Positions 1 to 10,023 of a DNA stretch of 42,229 nucleotides are shown one piece after another. Origin of the DNA: Acidobacteriota bacterium (lineage in GTDB: Bacteria; Acidobacteriota; Vicinamibacteria; Marinacidobacterales; Marinacidobacteraceae); the NCBI GenBank assembly GCA_009840635.1, contig VXNL01000085.1:1-42229 (forward strand). The letters are read 5' to 3'. Each line of letters starts with the position of its first letter. Positions within the stretch are counted from its first letter, which is position 1. A model generated the notes under the pieces. It was not told the origin of the DNA and did not search any database. It saw only the letters and a program-made list of their open reading frames with translations. A program made the position numbers and the translations under genes.

Positions 1-961
1 GGCGGGGGCGGCCGGCCGTGTCCGCGGCGTGCAGCAGGCCCCGGGACGGAGGGGCGGGCGGGCGTCCCACGCCGGCGGCGAGCGCGGGGCGGGTGCGCGT
101 CTCGTTCCACTGCAGGAGCGCTACCGGCACCACGATCAGGGCGAGCGCCAACCAGATGCGCGGTGAGAGGTCCTCACCCAGGATCAATCCGCCGAGCACG
201 ACCGCGATCAACGGGTTCACGAACGCGTAGGTGGCGGCGAGCGCCGGTTCCACATGCGCGAGGAGCCAGGTATAGGCCACGAAGGCCACGATGGAGCCGA
301 AGACCACGAGGTAGAGGAGCGCCGCGAACGCCGGCGCGCCGATGTCGGCGAGGCTGACCTGACTCCACTGACCCGAGACGGTCCCCAGGAGCAGCAGCGC
401 GGCGCCGCCCACCAGCATCTGGGCCCCGGCGGACAGCGGGAGGCAGCGCGGCATGGAAGGTCGGCGTGACCACAGGCTGGCCGTGGCCCAGGCGATCGGC
501 CCGAGCAACATTGCGATGACGCCCGCCGGGTCGAGCACCGCCTCCGAGCGCCAGGGCGCGACCAGCACCACGACTCCCGAAAAACCGGTGACCGTGCAGA
601 GAATCGCCACGAGCGAGGGACGCCTCCGCGCGACGAACGCGGCGTCGAGCCCGGCGATCCAGAAGACCACCGTCGCCACCAGCACCGCCGCGGCCCCCGA
701 CGGAATGCGGACCTGGGCCCAGTGGCCGAGGCCGTGCGCTGTGGTGAAGAACAGCACGCCCGCCAGCGCAGCCTCCGCCCACTCCCGCCGGGTGAGCGGC
801 GCCTCGCCGCGCCGGGCGAAGAGGAAGAGGATCGCGCCGGCGGTGAAGAAGCGGACACCGGCCATCAGGAACGGCGGGATGTCCCGCACCCCGACGCCGA
901 TCGCCAGATAGGTGGAACCCCAGATCAGGTAGACGGCGGCGAAGGCGAGCAATTTCCGCAC
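1..961 (-). CDS. EamA/DMT-family transporter, truncated by window edge
   Basis: This is a multi-helix inner-membrane permease of the drug/metabolite transporter superfamily; the substrate cannot be told from sequence. The reverse strand reads without a stop from a GTG at 961 to base 1, so the C-terminus lies outside the window. Residues 1-33 carry the typical EamA opening (LLAFAAVYLIWGSTYLAI, then PPFLMAGVRF), and about nine hydrophobic segments follow. Near residues 240-265 the second EamA repeat shows AATYAFVNPLIAVVLGG. The start is fixed: an in-frame TGA lies at 976-974 and GTG 961 is the only start codon before the first helix. The ribosome site is weak (GAGGA about 11 bases upstream). 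The gene runs the same way as the M28 peptidase behind it, with a 70-base gap. Confidence 0.88.
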   Translation of the reverse strand, partial: MRKLLAFAAVYLIWGSTYLAIGVGVRDIPPFLMAGVRFFTAGAILFLFARRGEAPLTRREWAEAALAGVLFFTTAHGLGHWAQVRIPSGAAAVLVATVVFWIAGLDAAFVARRRPSLVAILCTVTGFSGVVVLVAPWRSEAVLDPAGVIAMLLGPIAWATASLWSRRPSMPRCLPLSAGAQMLVGGAALLLLGTVSGQWSQVSLADIGAPAFAALLYLVVFGSIVAFVAYTWLLAHVEPALAATYAFVNPLIAVVLGGLILGEDLSPRIWLALALIVVPVALLQWNETRTRPALAAGVGRPPAPPSRGLLHAADTAGRPR

Positions 962-1031
962 CGAGGGCGGTCCTCAGCGGGGTCCTTCGGGGGTTGGCCG
1001 GGGGACGGGGCCGGGCGGCCCCGTCACGCTC

Positions 1032-3218
1032 TCAACGGAGTGAGGCGACGATTCGCTCCGCTTCCCGGACCTGATCCGTGAGCGACGAAAGCGCTTCGCT
1101 CACCACCCGCACGTAAAAACGCGCCGCCTCCCACTCCTCCTCTTCGATGCCCTCGCGGACGCCGGGGATCGTCTTCACGCCGTAGCCCGTATAGAAGCCG
1201 GGCGCATAGACCTGGTGGCGGAACCACTCCCGGTTGGGGAGGCCCTCCTCGTAGCCCAGGCGCCGCTCCGAGGTATAGAGGAGCTGGTTCAGTTCGGAGA
1301 CGCGGACGTTCCCGAGCACCGCCTCGGCGGAAGCGTCGGTGAGTCCGGAAAGCGCTTCCTCGTACCCCTGCCCAGCGTCGCGGAGGGCGTCGAGCGCACC
1401 TTCGATCGCTTCGAAGTCGATCTCCTCCGGCGACTCCATCGCCGCGTGGGTCTCGCGGATCTCCTCCACGTAGGTGGCCATCGCATCGGCCAGATCGGTG
1501 AACCCGAACGGCAGGATCGCGGCGTTCGCCAGCCGCCAGATGGCGGTCCCGATCAGCCGGGAGAGCGTCCGCCCGAACACGTACTCGCTGTCGGAGAACT
1601 TCTGGTACCAGTGAAACGAGTCGTAGTTCGAGTGGTAGACCCCGCCCGGGCTGTCGCCGCCGAAGCCGAGGTTCAGCGAAGCCATCGTCAGGTGATCGAT
1701 GAAGACCGTGTAGTCGGAACCCGACCCGAGGGCCGCGAGCCGCAGGTCGTCGCTCTGTTCGATCTCGCGGCGGGCGTCCGGATTCGCCGCGGTCTCGAGC
1801 CGCCGCGCCCGCGCCGCCTCGAAGACGCTGACCCCGCGCTCGGGATCCTCGATGTCGCGGGCGACCTCGTTGAGGAAGCGCTGGAGGGTGTGGCTTCCCG
1901 CCATGCTGAGCCACCCCTTCCCGGTGCTGTCGGTGTTGATGTAGGTCACGCCTTTCTCACCGAGGTCCGCCCGGTGGGTCTCCGCCCATTCGGTGGACCC
2001 GAGGAGACCCCACTCCTCAGCGTCCCAGAGCGCGAACACGACGGTGCGCCGGGGACGGATTCCCGCCTGCAGCAACTCGCCGAAGCCGCGGGCCGTCTCC
2101 ATGAGCTGGACGGCGCCACTGATCGGGTCGGTGGCGCCGTTGCACCAGGCGTCGTGGTGGTTGCCGTGGACGATCCACTCATCGGGGTAGGTGGAGCCCT
2201 CGATGCGGGCGACCACGTTGTAGATGGGCCGCACCTGCCAGTCGTAGGCGGTCCGCATCCGGACGGTCACCGGGCCGGGACCGATGTGGTAGGTGATCGG
2301 CAGCGCGCCCTTCCAGTCGTCGTTCGGCGACGCGGTGCCACGGAGTTGCTCGAGAATGGGAAGGGCGTCGCCCCAGGAGATCGGCAAGACGGGGATCTTG
2401 ACCAGGGTCCGGGCGGTCTCGCGGGTCAACTTCTCCCGGTCCTCCTTGGCGCCCCAACCCGGGGTCAGGGGATCGCCGGGGTGGACCGGCATGTCCATGA
2501 TGGAGCCGCGCTGCACCCCCCACTTGGGACGGTAGGGGCCCTCGGGATAGGTGAGACCCTGGTAGTAGCCGTCCTCTTCGGGATCGGAATAGAGCAGCGC
2601 ACCGAGAGCCCCGTTCTCCTGGGCCAGCTTGGCCTTGATGCCGCGCCAGCTTCGTCCGTAGCGGGCCAGCACGATCTTTCCCTCCACCGAGATCCCCAGT
2701 TCCGCGAGCTTCTCGTAGTCCTCGGGAATGCCGTAGTTGACGAAGACGACTTCTCCGGTCACGTCTCCGTCCGCCGCATACGGGTTGAAGGTGGGTAGTT
2801 GTCCCGGGTCCGAAGAGTCCTTGTCCTCGGGAATCCCGAGTTCCGCCAGCCGCATGGTGTAGGGCTCCGGGCCCAGGACCTCAACATGCCGATCCACGGG
2901 GAGTGGCATGAGCGCCTCGGTTTCCTCGATCGCGGCGTCGAGCCCGAAGGAGAGGAACTTCTCGAGCGCGTAGTCGGCCACGCGCTTGCTCCCGTGCCCG
3001 AACCCCCCGATGTGGGGCTCCTCGGACATGTACTCCATGTACTCGCGGATCCGCGCCGGGTCGGGGATGGCTCGGAAGCGCTCTTCGATTTGCCGCTGCT
3101 CCTCCCACTGCCCGGCCAGGAAACCCCGCGGTGGATCGGCTGACTGCGGCCGTGCTGCCGGCGGAAGCGCGAGACCGGCGAGGATGACGAGAAGGGTGGG
3201 AACTGCGGTACGACTCAT
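1032..3218 (-). CDS. Secreted M28 peptidase, glutamate carboxypeptidase II (PSMA)-like
   Basis: This is a predicted exported zinc aminopeptidase or carboxypeptidase of 728 residues, near the usual 700-750 of the PSMA/transferrin-receptor-like M28B group. The start at 3218 gives a clean signal peptide (MSRTAVPTLLVILAGLALPP); longer in-frame starts upstream would bury it. A protease-associated (PA) domain covers about residues 130-260. The peptidase core has NHHDAW near 353, TDPISG just after, the catalytic DAEEWGLLGS near 399, NTDS near 428 and YHSNYDSF near 528, which match the five zinc ligands and the catalytic Glu of PSMA in order and spacing. A C-terminal dimerisation-like helical domain follows from about residue 590. 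It diverges from a second M28 gene at 3288 across a 69-base gap that must hold both promoters. Confidence 0.9.
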   Translation of the reverse strand: MSRTAVPTLLVILAGLALPPAARPQSADPPRGFLAGQWEEQRQIEERFRAIPDPARIREYMEYMSEEPHIGGFGHGSKRVADYALEKFLSFGLDAAIEETEALMPLPVDRHVEVLGPEPYTMRLAELGIPEDKDSSDPGQLPTFNPYAADGDVTGEVVFVNYGIPEDYEKLAELGISVEGKIVLARYGRSWRGIKAKLAQENGALGALLYSDPEEDGYYQGLTYPEGPYRPKWGVQRGSIMDMPVHPGDPLTPGWGAKEDREKLTRETARTLVKIPVLPISWGDALPILEQLRGTASPNDDWKGALPITYHIGPGPVTVRMRTAYDWQVRPIYNVVARIEGSTYPDEWIVHGNHHDAWCNGATDPISGAVQLMETARGFGELLQAGIRPRRTVVFALWDAEEWGLLGSTEWAETHRADLGEKGVTYINTDSTGKGWLSMAGSHTLQRFLNEVARDIEDPERGVSVFEAARARRLETAANPDARREIEQSDDLRLAALGSGSDYTVFIDHLTMASLNLGFGGDSPGGVYHSNYDSFHWYQKFSDSEYVFGRTLSRLIGTAIWRLANAAILPFGFTDLADAMATYVEEIRETHAAMESPEEIDFEAIEGALDALRDAGQGYEEALSGLTDASAEAVLGNVRVSELNQLLYTSERRLGYEEGLPNREWFRHQVYAPGFYTGYGVKTIPGVREGIEEEEWEAARFYVRVVSEALSSLTDQVREAERIVASLR

Positions 3219-3287
3219 GGGGCGAAATCGTATCCGTCCCGCCCCGAACGGCCCCGGATAGACTCGCCCGTCTCGGGAGGGATCACG

Positions 3288-4958
3288 ATGCGAAGCCATC
3301 CCCGCTGGAGCGCGCTGATCGCGCTTTCGCTCCTCGTCGCATCTTCGGCCCCGGGCCAGAGCGAGCCCCCGCGGGCGCCGGAGATGGAATCCATCACCGC
3401 CGCCGACCTGCGCGCCGACCTGTTCTTCCTGGCCTCGGACAGCATGCAGGGCCGGCTCAGCGAGACTCCGGAGAACCGCCTGGCCGCGGAGTTCGTCGCG
3501 AGCCGCTTCGCGAGGGCCGGGCTCGAGCCCCCAGGGGGTTCCTATTTCCAGGGCTACCGGCTCGCCCACACGGCGCTGGGCGACGGGAACCGGCTGGAGA
3601 TCCAGCGGGCGGTGGTCCAGACGGTTCAGCTCGGCGAGGGCTTCTATCCCCAGCGCTTCTCCCCGTCAGCGGAGGCCGAGGGGACGGTTGCATTCGCCGG
3701 ATTCGGTATCCAGGCGCCCGACTACGGCTGGGATGACTGGGAGGGCGCCGGTTTCTCCGGCCGGATCGCGCTGGTCCTGGACCGCGAACCCCGGGAGGCG
3801 GACCCGGCAAGTCTCTTCGACGGGCTCGTGTCCTCGGAACCCTCCCGGGCCTTCCGGAAGGTCATCGCCGCGGCGCGCGCCGGCGCGGCGGGGGTGCTCT
3901 TCGTCCGTGACGTCCACCAGCATCCCGGTGCGTTCGACTTCGCCGCGAGCGCGGCCGGCGCCTGGCCGGACCCGCCCCGGAGGGTCCCGCGCGTCACGCT
4001 CGCCGAATGGGTGGAAGCCGTCGAGATTCCGGCGGCGGTGATCTCACCACGGGTGGCCGAAACCCTTCTCGCGGGAAGCGGCCACAGCCTGGCGAGTCTG
4101 GGCGCCATGGCGGACGGCGGCATGAGCGCGCCGCTGCTGCTCGATACCCGGGTTCGGCTCGCCATCTCGGTAACCCGCACCACGACCCCCGACCGGAACG
4201 TGGTGGGCCTCCTGCGCGGCAGCGAGGCGCCTGACGAGTGGATCATCCTCTGCGCCCACTACGACCACGACGGTGCGGACGGCAACCTCGTCTGGCCGGG
4301 CGCCGATGACAACGGCTCCGGCACGGTCGCGCTCATCGAGATCGCCGAGGCGCTGGGACGCGCCGCCGCCCGCGGCGAGCGCCCCCGCCGCTCCATCCTG
4401 CTCGCCGGCTTGAACTCCGAGGAGCGCGGCCTGCTGGGAGCCTGGGCCTACACCCTGAATCCCCTGAACCCGCTGGACCGGACGGTGGCGGTGCTCAACA
4501 TGGACATGATCGGGCGGAACGAAGAGGTGCGCCGCGGCGGGGGCCGCCGCTTCCGTGGTCTGGAACCCCAGACGGCCGAATCGAACGCCAACGCCGTGAA
4601 CGTCCTGGGCCACAGCTACAGCCGCACGATGACGGAGATGGTGCGGGTGGCGAACCGGGAATCCGAGCTCGATCTCAAGATGCGCTACGACAACAACCCC
4701 TCCAACCTGCTCCGGCGCAGTGATCAGTGGCCCTTCCTCCAGAGCGGAGTCCCTGCCCTCTTCTTCCACACCGGGCTCCACCCGGACTACCACACGATCT
4801 ACGACCGGCCGGAGAAGATCGAATACGAGAAGCTGGAGCGAGTCGTCCGGCTCGTGTACCAGCTCGCCTGGGATCTCGCGGCTTCCGAGGTGCAGCCCGA
4901 TTTCACCGGCCCGAACCGGGGTTCCGCGCTACCCGCCGCGACCGGCTCCGGCCGCTGA
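3288..4958 (+). CDS. Secreted M28 family metallopeptidase with PA domain
   Basis: This is a predicted exported zinc aminopeptidase of 556 residues. It starts at ATG 3288 behind GGAGGG and has a signal peptide ending near APGQS. Residues about 125-230 form a protease-associated insert. The metal site is complete: AHYDH (His324), GADDNGSG (Asp near 338), NSEERGLLG (Glu pair near 376), NMDMIG (Asp near 404) and HPDYHTIYD (His near 502). The core resembles the Streptomyces/Vibrio aminopeptidase group rather than the PSMA-like neighbour at 1032, so the two divergent genes are different subfamilies, not a recent duplication. The next gene begins 12 bases downstream, so they are probably one transcript. 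Confidence 0.9.
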   Translation: MRSHPRWSALIALSLLVASSAPGQSEPPRAPEMESITAADLRADLFFLASDSMQGRLSETPENRLAAEFVASRFARAGLEPPGGSYFQGYRLAHTALGDGNRLEIQRAVVQTVQLGEGFYPQRFSPSAEAEGTVAFAGFGIQAPDYGWDDWEGAGFSGRIALVLDREPREADPASLFDGLVSSEPSRAFRKVIAAARAGAAGVLFVRDVHQHPGAFDFAASAAGAWPDPPRRVPRVTLAEWVEAVEIPAAVISPRVAETLLAGSGHSLASLGAMADGGMSAPLLLDTRVRLAISVTRTTTPDRNVVGLLRGSEAPDEWIILCAHYDHDGADGNLVWPGADDNGSGTVALIEIAEALGRAAARGERPRRSILLAGLNSEERGLLGAWAYTLNPLNPLDRTVAVLNMDMIGRNEEVRRGGGRRFRGLEPQTAESNANAVNVLGHSYSRTMTEMVRVANRESELDLKMRYDNNPSNLLRRSDQWPFLQSGVPALFFHTGLHPDYHTIYDRPEKIEYEKLERVVRLVYQLAWDLAASEVQPDFTGPNRGSALPAATGSGR

Positions 4959-4970
4959 GGAGACTCCCTG

Positions 4971-6149
4971 ATGCGAAGTGATCCGACACTCCGCCCGGGG
5001 CGGGGCTGGATCCTCGCGGCCGCCGTTGCCGCCGGGTGCGCGGCCCCGGGGGCTGAGCCGGAGCCATCCGGAACGGGCACGCCTCCGGCCACGCCGCTCC
5101 AGGCGGACCACTTCGTGCCGTCGTCCCCGGAGAACGTGAGCTGGGGCTGGTTCCCGATCGACAAGGCGCCGGTGCTCCGGGTCCATCCCGGCGAGACTGT
5201 CCGGATGGACACCCTCACCCACAGTGGTGCGGTCCAGGATGAGGACCCGGTGACGTGGCTCGCCGCGCTCGGCGTGCCGCGCGAAGAGATCCATCAGGAC
5301 GTCCTTGACTTCTGGGCCTCCCGGGAGGGACGGCCCCGCGAGGGGCGGAGCGGCCACGTCATCACCGGCCCGGTGTACGTCGAGGGCGCGGAGCCCGGGG
5401 ACATGCTGGAGATCGAGATCCTCTCCGTCGAGACCCGGATGCCGTGGGGCGTCAACAACACCTCGCCCCGGGGCGGCGTCTTCTCCGAGAGTTACCCCGG
5501 CTTCCGCCCGGACGACCCGGCGCTCGACATTCCTCCCGGAACCCGCCACCTCATCCGGACCGGCTGGGTGGACGGGCGCGAAGTCGCCTTCCTCGCCGAG
5601 GACATCCAGGTTCCGCTGGCCCCGTTCATGGGGATTCTGGCGGTGGCTCCCGACCCGGTCGTCGGGCAGCCCGGCGTGACCGTTCCCGGGGTCCAGGGTT
5701 CGCGCCCTCCGGGACCTTTCGGCGGCAACCTCGACGTGAAGGACCTGAAAGCGGGGACCACCGTGTATCTCCCGGTATTTCACCCCGGCGCCCTCTTCTA
5801 TGCCGGCGACCCGCACGGGGCTCAGGGGGACGGCGAGGTCAGCGGCACTGCGATCGAGCAGTCGCTGAGCGGCGTGTTCCGGTTCGCCGTCCACAAGGGG
5901 CGCGCTCCGTCCTCACCCTGGGCGGAAGACGAGGACTACTACATGGTCATGGGGATCGACCTCGACCTGGACCGCGCCGCCCGGCAGGCGACCTGGGAGG
6001 TCGTGGAGTTTCTGGGGAAGGAGAAGGGCCTCTCTCCCGCCAAGGCGCTCTCCCTCACGAGCATCGCGGTGGACTTCCGCGTGAGCGAGGTCGTGGACCT
6101 CACCCAGATCGTCACCGGCTACATCCCGAAGCACATCTTCGTGCGGTAG
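4971..6149 (+). CDS. Acetamidase/formamidase family lipoprotein
   Basis: A 392-residue member of the FmdA/AmdA acetamidase-formamidase family, which hydrolyses small amides to a carboxylate and ammonia. Family marks are GPVYVEGAEPGDMLEIEI near 125-145, the PFMGILAVAP stretch, GGNLDVKDL near 248, and the conserved GDPHGAQGDGEVSGTAIE segment that carries likely active-site acidic and His residues. The N-terminus (ILAAAVAAGCAAPG) looks like a lipobox, so it is probably anchored outside the cytoplasm, unlike the cytoplasmic enzymes best known from this family. The start is supported by GAGGAG a few bases upstream. It lies 12 bases after the M28 peptidase. The true substrate is unknown. Confidence 0.86.
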   Translation: MRSDPTLRPGRGWILAAAVAAGCAAPGAEPEPSGTGTPPATPLQADHFVPSSPENVSWGWFPIDKAPVLRVHPGETVRMDTLTHSGAVQDEDPVTWLAALGVPREEIHQDVLDFWASREGRPREGRSGHVITGPVYVEGAEPGDMLEIEILSVETRMPWGVNNTSPRGGVFSESYPGFRPDDPALDIPPGTRHLIRTGWVDGREVAFLAEDIQVPLAPFMGILAVAPDPVVGQPGVTVPGVQGSRPPGPFGGNLDVKDLKAGTTVYLPVFHPGALFYAGDPHGAQGDGEVSGTAIEQSLSGVFRFAVHKGRAPSSPWAEDEDYYMVMGIDLDLDRAARQATWEVVEFLGKEKGLSPAKALSLTSIAVDFRVSEVVDLTQIVTGYIPKHIFVR

Positions 6150-6227
6150 GCGGGGTCCCGGAAATGGCGTGAGTCACCAAGTCGTTCCGCCACTACCAGG
6201 ACCAGCGAATCAGCGAAAGGAACGTCC

Positions 6228-6527
6228 ATGCCCACCTATGTAGTCGCAATGATCCATGTCCACGATCCCGAGACCTATCGGAAGTACACCGACCGGACCC
6301 CGGCGATCGTCACGAAGCACGGCGGCCGCTTCGTGACCCGCGGCGGCGCCGTCACCGCCCTCGAAGGCGACGGGTTCGACGGTCGGATGGTGATCCTGGA
6401 GTTCCCCGACAAGGCTTCCGCCGAGGCTTGGTACGCGGATCCCGAATATGCCCAGGCGAGGACGTTCCGCCACGCGGCGTCAACCGCGAAGCTCTTCGTG
6501 CTGCAGGAGGGTGGACGGGGCGCCTGA
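6228..6527 (+). CDS. DUF1330 domain protein
   Basis: A 99-residue cytoplasmic protein with the ferredoxin-like alpha/beta barrel fold of the DUF1330 family. Visible family marks are the opening MPTYVVAMIHVHDPETYRKY, the central GGRFVTRGG and the later RMVILEFPDKASAEAWY followed by DPEYAQAR. It is full length for the family and begins behind AAAGGA. The function of DUF1330 proteins is not settled; most are small dimeric proteins. It lies 78 bases after the formamidase gene and could share its transcript. Its stop is only 4 bases from the stop of the convergent ABC permease, with no terminator visible between them. Confidence 0.9.
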   Translation: MPTYVVAMIHVHDPETYRKYTDRTPAIVTKHGGRFVTRGGAVTALEGDGFDGRMVILEFPDKASAEAWYADPEYAQARTFRHAASTAKLFVLQEGGRGA

Positions 6528-6531
6528 AGCG

Positions 6532-9500
6532 TCAGCCGGCGCGGAGTGACTCCAGGATCGGGCGGTTGGCCGCCGCGCGGGCGGCGAACGCACCCGCTCC
6601 CAGGCCGAACGCGAGGATTCCCGCGAGGAGCAGCATCAGGAGGGTGATGCTGCCGCCGGCTTCGCGCTGTCCGAGCACCGGAAGGATGGCGATGACGGCG
6701 GCGGCACTGCCGGCGGCGAGCCCGGCGCTGAGCAGGAGCGCGTTCTCCCAGAAGCCGAGTTCCGCAAAGTCCCGCCGCCGGTAGCCGGCCGCGCTCAGCA
6801 GCGCCCACTCCTGCCGCCGCTCGTCCGCGTTCCGCAGCAGCACGGCCCCGAGTCCGAAGGTCCCGAGCAGCAGTCCGAGGCCGCCGAGCGCCTGGAAAGT
6901 GGACAGGTAGGTGTTCTCGACCTGGTGGAACTCCGCGAGCCGGGCGCGGGTGGATGTCGAGACCGGCCCGTAGTCGAGCAGCGCTCCGCCCACGATGTCC
7001 GCGGCCTCCGCTTCCGCGGCGGCAAGCGCTTCTTCGCCCTCGGGGGTGTCCTCCCACTCGGTGAGGAAGAGCCGGTAGCCGTCCGGGACCGGCAGCGCCT
7101 CGAGCAGGTCCTCCTCCGCCATCAGCAGTTCGCCCTGGAAGACGCTGTCCCAGAGCGTGGCGACGAGCCGCAGCCGGACCGGCGCACCCCCCTCCCCGAT
7201 GGGAAAGTCGCGCTCCTCGCCCACCGGCCACTTGAGCACGTAGGTCATGGAGTTCTGGTCCCCGATGACGGGAATCGCCGCGCCCGCTTGCCGGTCCTGC
7301 CAGAGCAGGCGCCAGGGATTTTCGATTTCCTCGGGGCTCTCGCCCAGCTGCGCGGCGAACGGGAACCGGTTCTCGTCGGCGAGATCGCGGGGGATTCCAA
7401 TGACGCGAGGACGCGAAGGCCGGTACAGGTTCAGACAGCTCGCATCCTCGTCGCCGGCCAGCCGGAGCGGGAGGATACGGAGCCCGATGTCTTCGGGCGG
7501 GAGGTACAGCGCCTCGGAGCCCTCGGGATCCCGCGGATCCCAGGGGGAGCCGAAAACCGTCTCCGTGATGGAGACGAACCCCCCGGTCCCGGCCGGAAGG
7601 GTGCCCGGCTCGGACCGTTTCCGGAACGCCTCCACCGCCACGAGGGTGAACGCGGCAAAGGCCACGAGAATCATCGCGGCGAGACTCCGTCCCGGCCGGA
7701 AGGTCGTGGCCCGGAAGGCGAGCCCGCGCAGGCCCGCATTTCCCTGCCCGGTAGCCGCGCGCCGCCCCGGATCGGCCAGACCCTTCAATCGCGACCACGC
7801 GGCCAGGAACGCCGTCAGGAGGAACGCCGCTCCCGCCCCGAAGAAGCCGCCGGCCTCGGGAATCGCCTCCACGACTCCAAGCCCGAGCAGCACCAGCCCG
7901 GCTGCTCCGGTGACGACGGCCCAGCGCCGGGCACCCGTGCCGGGGGAGCGTGCGGGTGCCAGACCGGGCCAACCCGCGAGTTCTCCCGCCGGTCTTCCGG
8001 CCAGGAGGCTCCGCGGCGAACATCGGACCAGCTTCCTCAGGGTCCACCAGGCGGCCCCCATTGCCATCACGATCCCCGACCAAGCGCCGCCGGCCACCGA
8101 GGACCACCGCACGGACACCCCGAGCGCGGCACTTTCACTTCCCCCGCCGGAATCCGCCCCGAGCGTCCCGGCCACCGCGCCCTCCCAGACGCCGGAGAGC
8201 AGGCCGATCATCCCGGTGGCGTAGCCGATCCCAACGAACGCCCCAACGGCCGCACCGACGCCCGCGACCACCGCGGCCTCGAACAGCAGGCTTCGGGAAA
8301 CGCGGCGCGGAGACCACCCGCACGCGAGCAGCATGCCGATCTCCCGGAGCCGGCGTTCCACCCCCAGCCGGTAGAGGAGCGCCAGCAGCACGAACGCGGA
8401 CACCAGCAGGAAGTACGAGAAGTAGAGGAAGTAGAGCCCGAAGTCCGTAGCCCCCCGAGAAGCCTCGAGACCCTGCTCGCGGACCGGCAACGGCACGAGG
8501 CCGAAGTCCTCCGGGGGGAGGGCCGCGAGGAGTGCAGCCGAGAGTTCGGCTTCGCCCGGACCCGCCTCCCCGGGAACGAGGCGAACCGAGGTCGCGCTTC
8601 CCTGACGCATCGTCCAGAGCCGCTCCGCCACGGGAAGCGGGACGAACGCCTTGGGCAGGGTCCGGAACTCCTCCCAATAGAGCTCGTCGCGCTCCCGAAT
8701 GCGGCTCAGGTCCACCGGGAAGGGCGGGTCCCAGTCACCGATCCGGGCCGAATCGCTCACGCCCGGGAACTCGGGCGCCAGGGTCTGATCCGTGAAGAGG
8801 CCGTCGTCCGGAACCGCCGGCCCGGCCACGAACGCTGCCGTGCCGGATTGAAAGCGGCCCTGCTCCTCCCAGACGAGAAACGAGAGGTCGAGCCGGTCGC
8901 CGGGGTCGAGCCCGAGATCCTCCGCCAGCCAGGGCCCGGGATACAGCACGTTCTCGCCGGTCTCCCGCCCGTTCTCCGGGAGCAGGGCCGCCGGAACTCC
9001 GCTGACGAGCGAATACGGGATCTCCCGATCGGCGGACCCGATGGAGGTGGCCAGGTAGGTCAGCACCGGGGCGGCGCCGACTCCCGTCCGCCCGGCCGCG
9101 GCGAGTGCTCCTTCGACCACTCCGTCGGAAAGCACCAGGCTGCGGCTCTCGAGGACAAAGCCGCCCCCGGCCGCTCCGATCAGGCTCAGGCCGCGGTCGT
9201 CGAGCGAACTGCTTTCGGCGAGGCCGGCGGTCAACACCGCGGTCTCGTCCGCAGGACCGCCGCCCCCCTCCGGCGAGCCACGGATCAGGAGTGCGTTTGC
9301 CCGTGGGACGGGGCGGCGCTCTCTGCCGGCACCCGACGCATCGACGACCCGGCGCAGGTCGTCCAGCGGCAGGAACACCGCCCGGGAGGCTCCCTGCTCC
9401 GGGAAGAGCGCGAAATCACCCGAGCCGACCCCGGGCGCCGGGTTGGGCCAGGCCGCCACCTGGCGCCGCACGGTGATGCCGGCGTCGTCCTTCTCGCCGA

Positions 9501-10017
9501 AGAGCGACGCCGCGGCGATCTCTTCGTGACCCCCGATCCCGACCAGCAGACCGTCCCCGGGAACGAAGCCAAGGGCCCGGAGACCGCTGCTGAGGCGGGC
9601 TGTGCCGGGCTCGATGCGGTCGTCGAGCCCGTGGAATGCGAAGTAGCGCTCATCCACCCCGAAGACGGTCGCCGGGACCGCCCCCCCGTCGGGCGCCGCC
9701 ACGGTGCCCGGCAGCCGGTAGAGGGGCACAGCCGGTTCGAACTTCTCCCGGTAGTCGTCCCGCGCACCCAGCCGCGCCGCGAGGCCGGTGTCCGGGTCGT
9801 CCGAAAAGGGGTGGAGCGGGAGGACCGCGTAGTCGGTGGCCCCGAGGCGTTCGGTGAAGGCCGCCCGCAGGCTGCCCCGCACGGAATCTCCGACCACCAG
9901 CGCTCCGACCAGCACGGCGACCGCGACCGCGGTGGCGGCGGCGACCAGGAGGTGTTCGCGGAGGTAGTGCCGGAGACCGCGCCGGGCGAACTGGAAAACC
10001 CCAAAGGCGGTGGCCAT
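6532..10017 (-). CDS. ABC transporter permease, FtsX/MacB type, 1161 residues
   Basis: A large inner-membrane subunit of a type VII (LolCDE/MacB-like) ABC system, which uses ATP to drive work on periplasmic substrates such as lipoproteins or small exported molecules. An N-terminal helix (about residues 20-45) is followed by a long periplasmic MacB_PCD-like domain. A first FtsX core of several helices lies around residues 520-620, with the signature GVERRLREIGMLLACGWS. A second periplasmic domain is followed by a C-terminal FtsX core from about 1040 (DERRQEWALLSAAGYRRRD). The two-core layout matches long permeases that pair with a single ATPase. ATG 10017 lies 6 bases behind the ATPase gene. 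No periplasmic adaptor or outer-membrane channel is seen nearby. Confidence 0.9.
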   Translation of the reverse strand: MATAFGVFQFARRGLRHYLREHLLVAAATAVAVAVLVGALVVGDSVRGSLRAAFTERLGATDYAVLPLHPFSDDPDTGLAARLGARDDYREKFEPAVPLYRLPGTVAAPDGGAVPATVFGVDERYFAFHGLDDRIEPGTARLSSGLRALGFVPGDGLLVGIGGHEEIAAASLFGEKDDAGITVRRQVAAWPNPAPGVGSGDFALFPEQGASRAVFLPLDDLRRVVDASGAGRERRPVPRANALLIRGSPEGGGGPADETAVLTAGLAESSSLDDRGLSLIGAAGGGFVLESRSLVLSDGVVEGALAAAGRTGVGAAPVLTYLATSIGSADREIPYSLVSGVPAALLPENGRETGENVLYPGPWLAEDLGLDPGDRLDLSFLVWEEQGRFQSGTAAFVAGPAVPDDGLFTDQTLAPEFPGVSDSARIGDWDPPFPVDLSRIRERDELYWEEFRTLPKAFVPLPVAERLWTMRQGSATSVRLVPGEAGPGEAELSAALLAALPPEDFGLVPLPVREQGLEASRGATDFGLYFLYFSYFLLVSAFVLLALLYRLGVERRLREIGMLLACGWSPRRVSRSLLFEAAVVAGVGAAVGAFVGIGYATGMIGLLSGVWEGAVAGTLGADSGGGSESAALGVSVRWSSVAGGAWSGIVMAMGAAWWTLRKLVRCSPRSLLAGRPAGELAGWPGLAPARSPGTGARRWAVVTGAAGLVLLGLGVVEAIPEAGGFFGAGAAFLLTAFLAAWSRLKGLADPGRRAATGQGNAGLRGLAFRATTFRPGRSLAAMILVAFAAFTLVAVEAFRKRSEPGTLPAGTGGFVSITETVFGSPWDPRDPEGSEALYLPPEDIGLRILPLRLAGDEDASCLNLYRPSRPRVIGIPRDLADENRFPFAAQLGESPEEIENPWRLLWQDRQAGAAIPVIGDQNSMTYVLKWPVGEERDFPIGEGGAPVRLRLVATLWDSVFQGELLMAEEDLLEALPVPDGYRLFLTEWEDTPEGEEALAAAEAEAADIVGGALLDYGPVSTSTRARLAEFHQVENTYLSTFQALGGLGLLLGTFGLGAVLLRNADERRQEWALLSAAGYRRRDFAELGFWENALLLSAGLAAGSAAAVIAILPVLGQREAGGSITLLMLLLAGILAFGLGAGAFAARAAANRPILESLRAG

Positions 10018-10023
10018 CGTTCG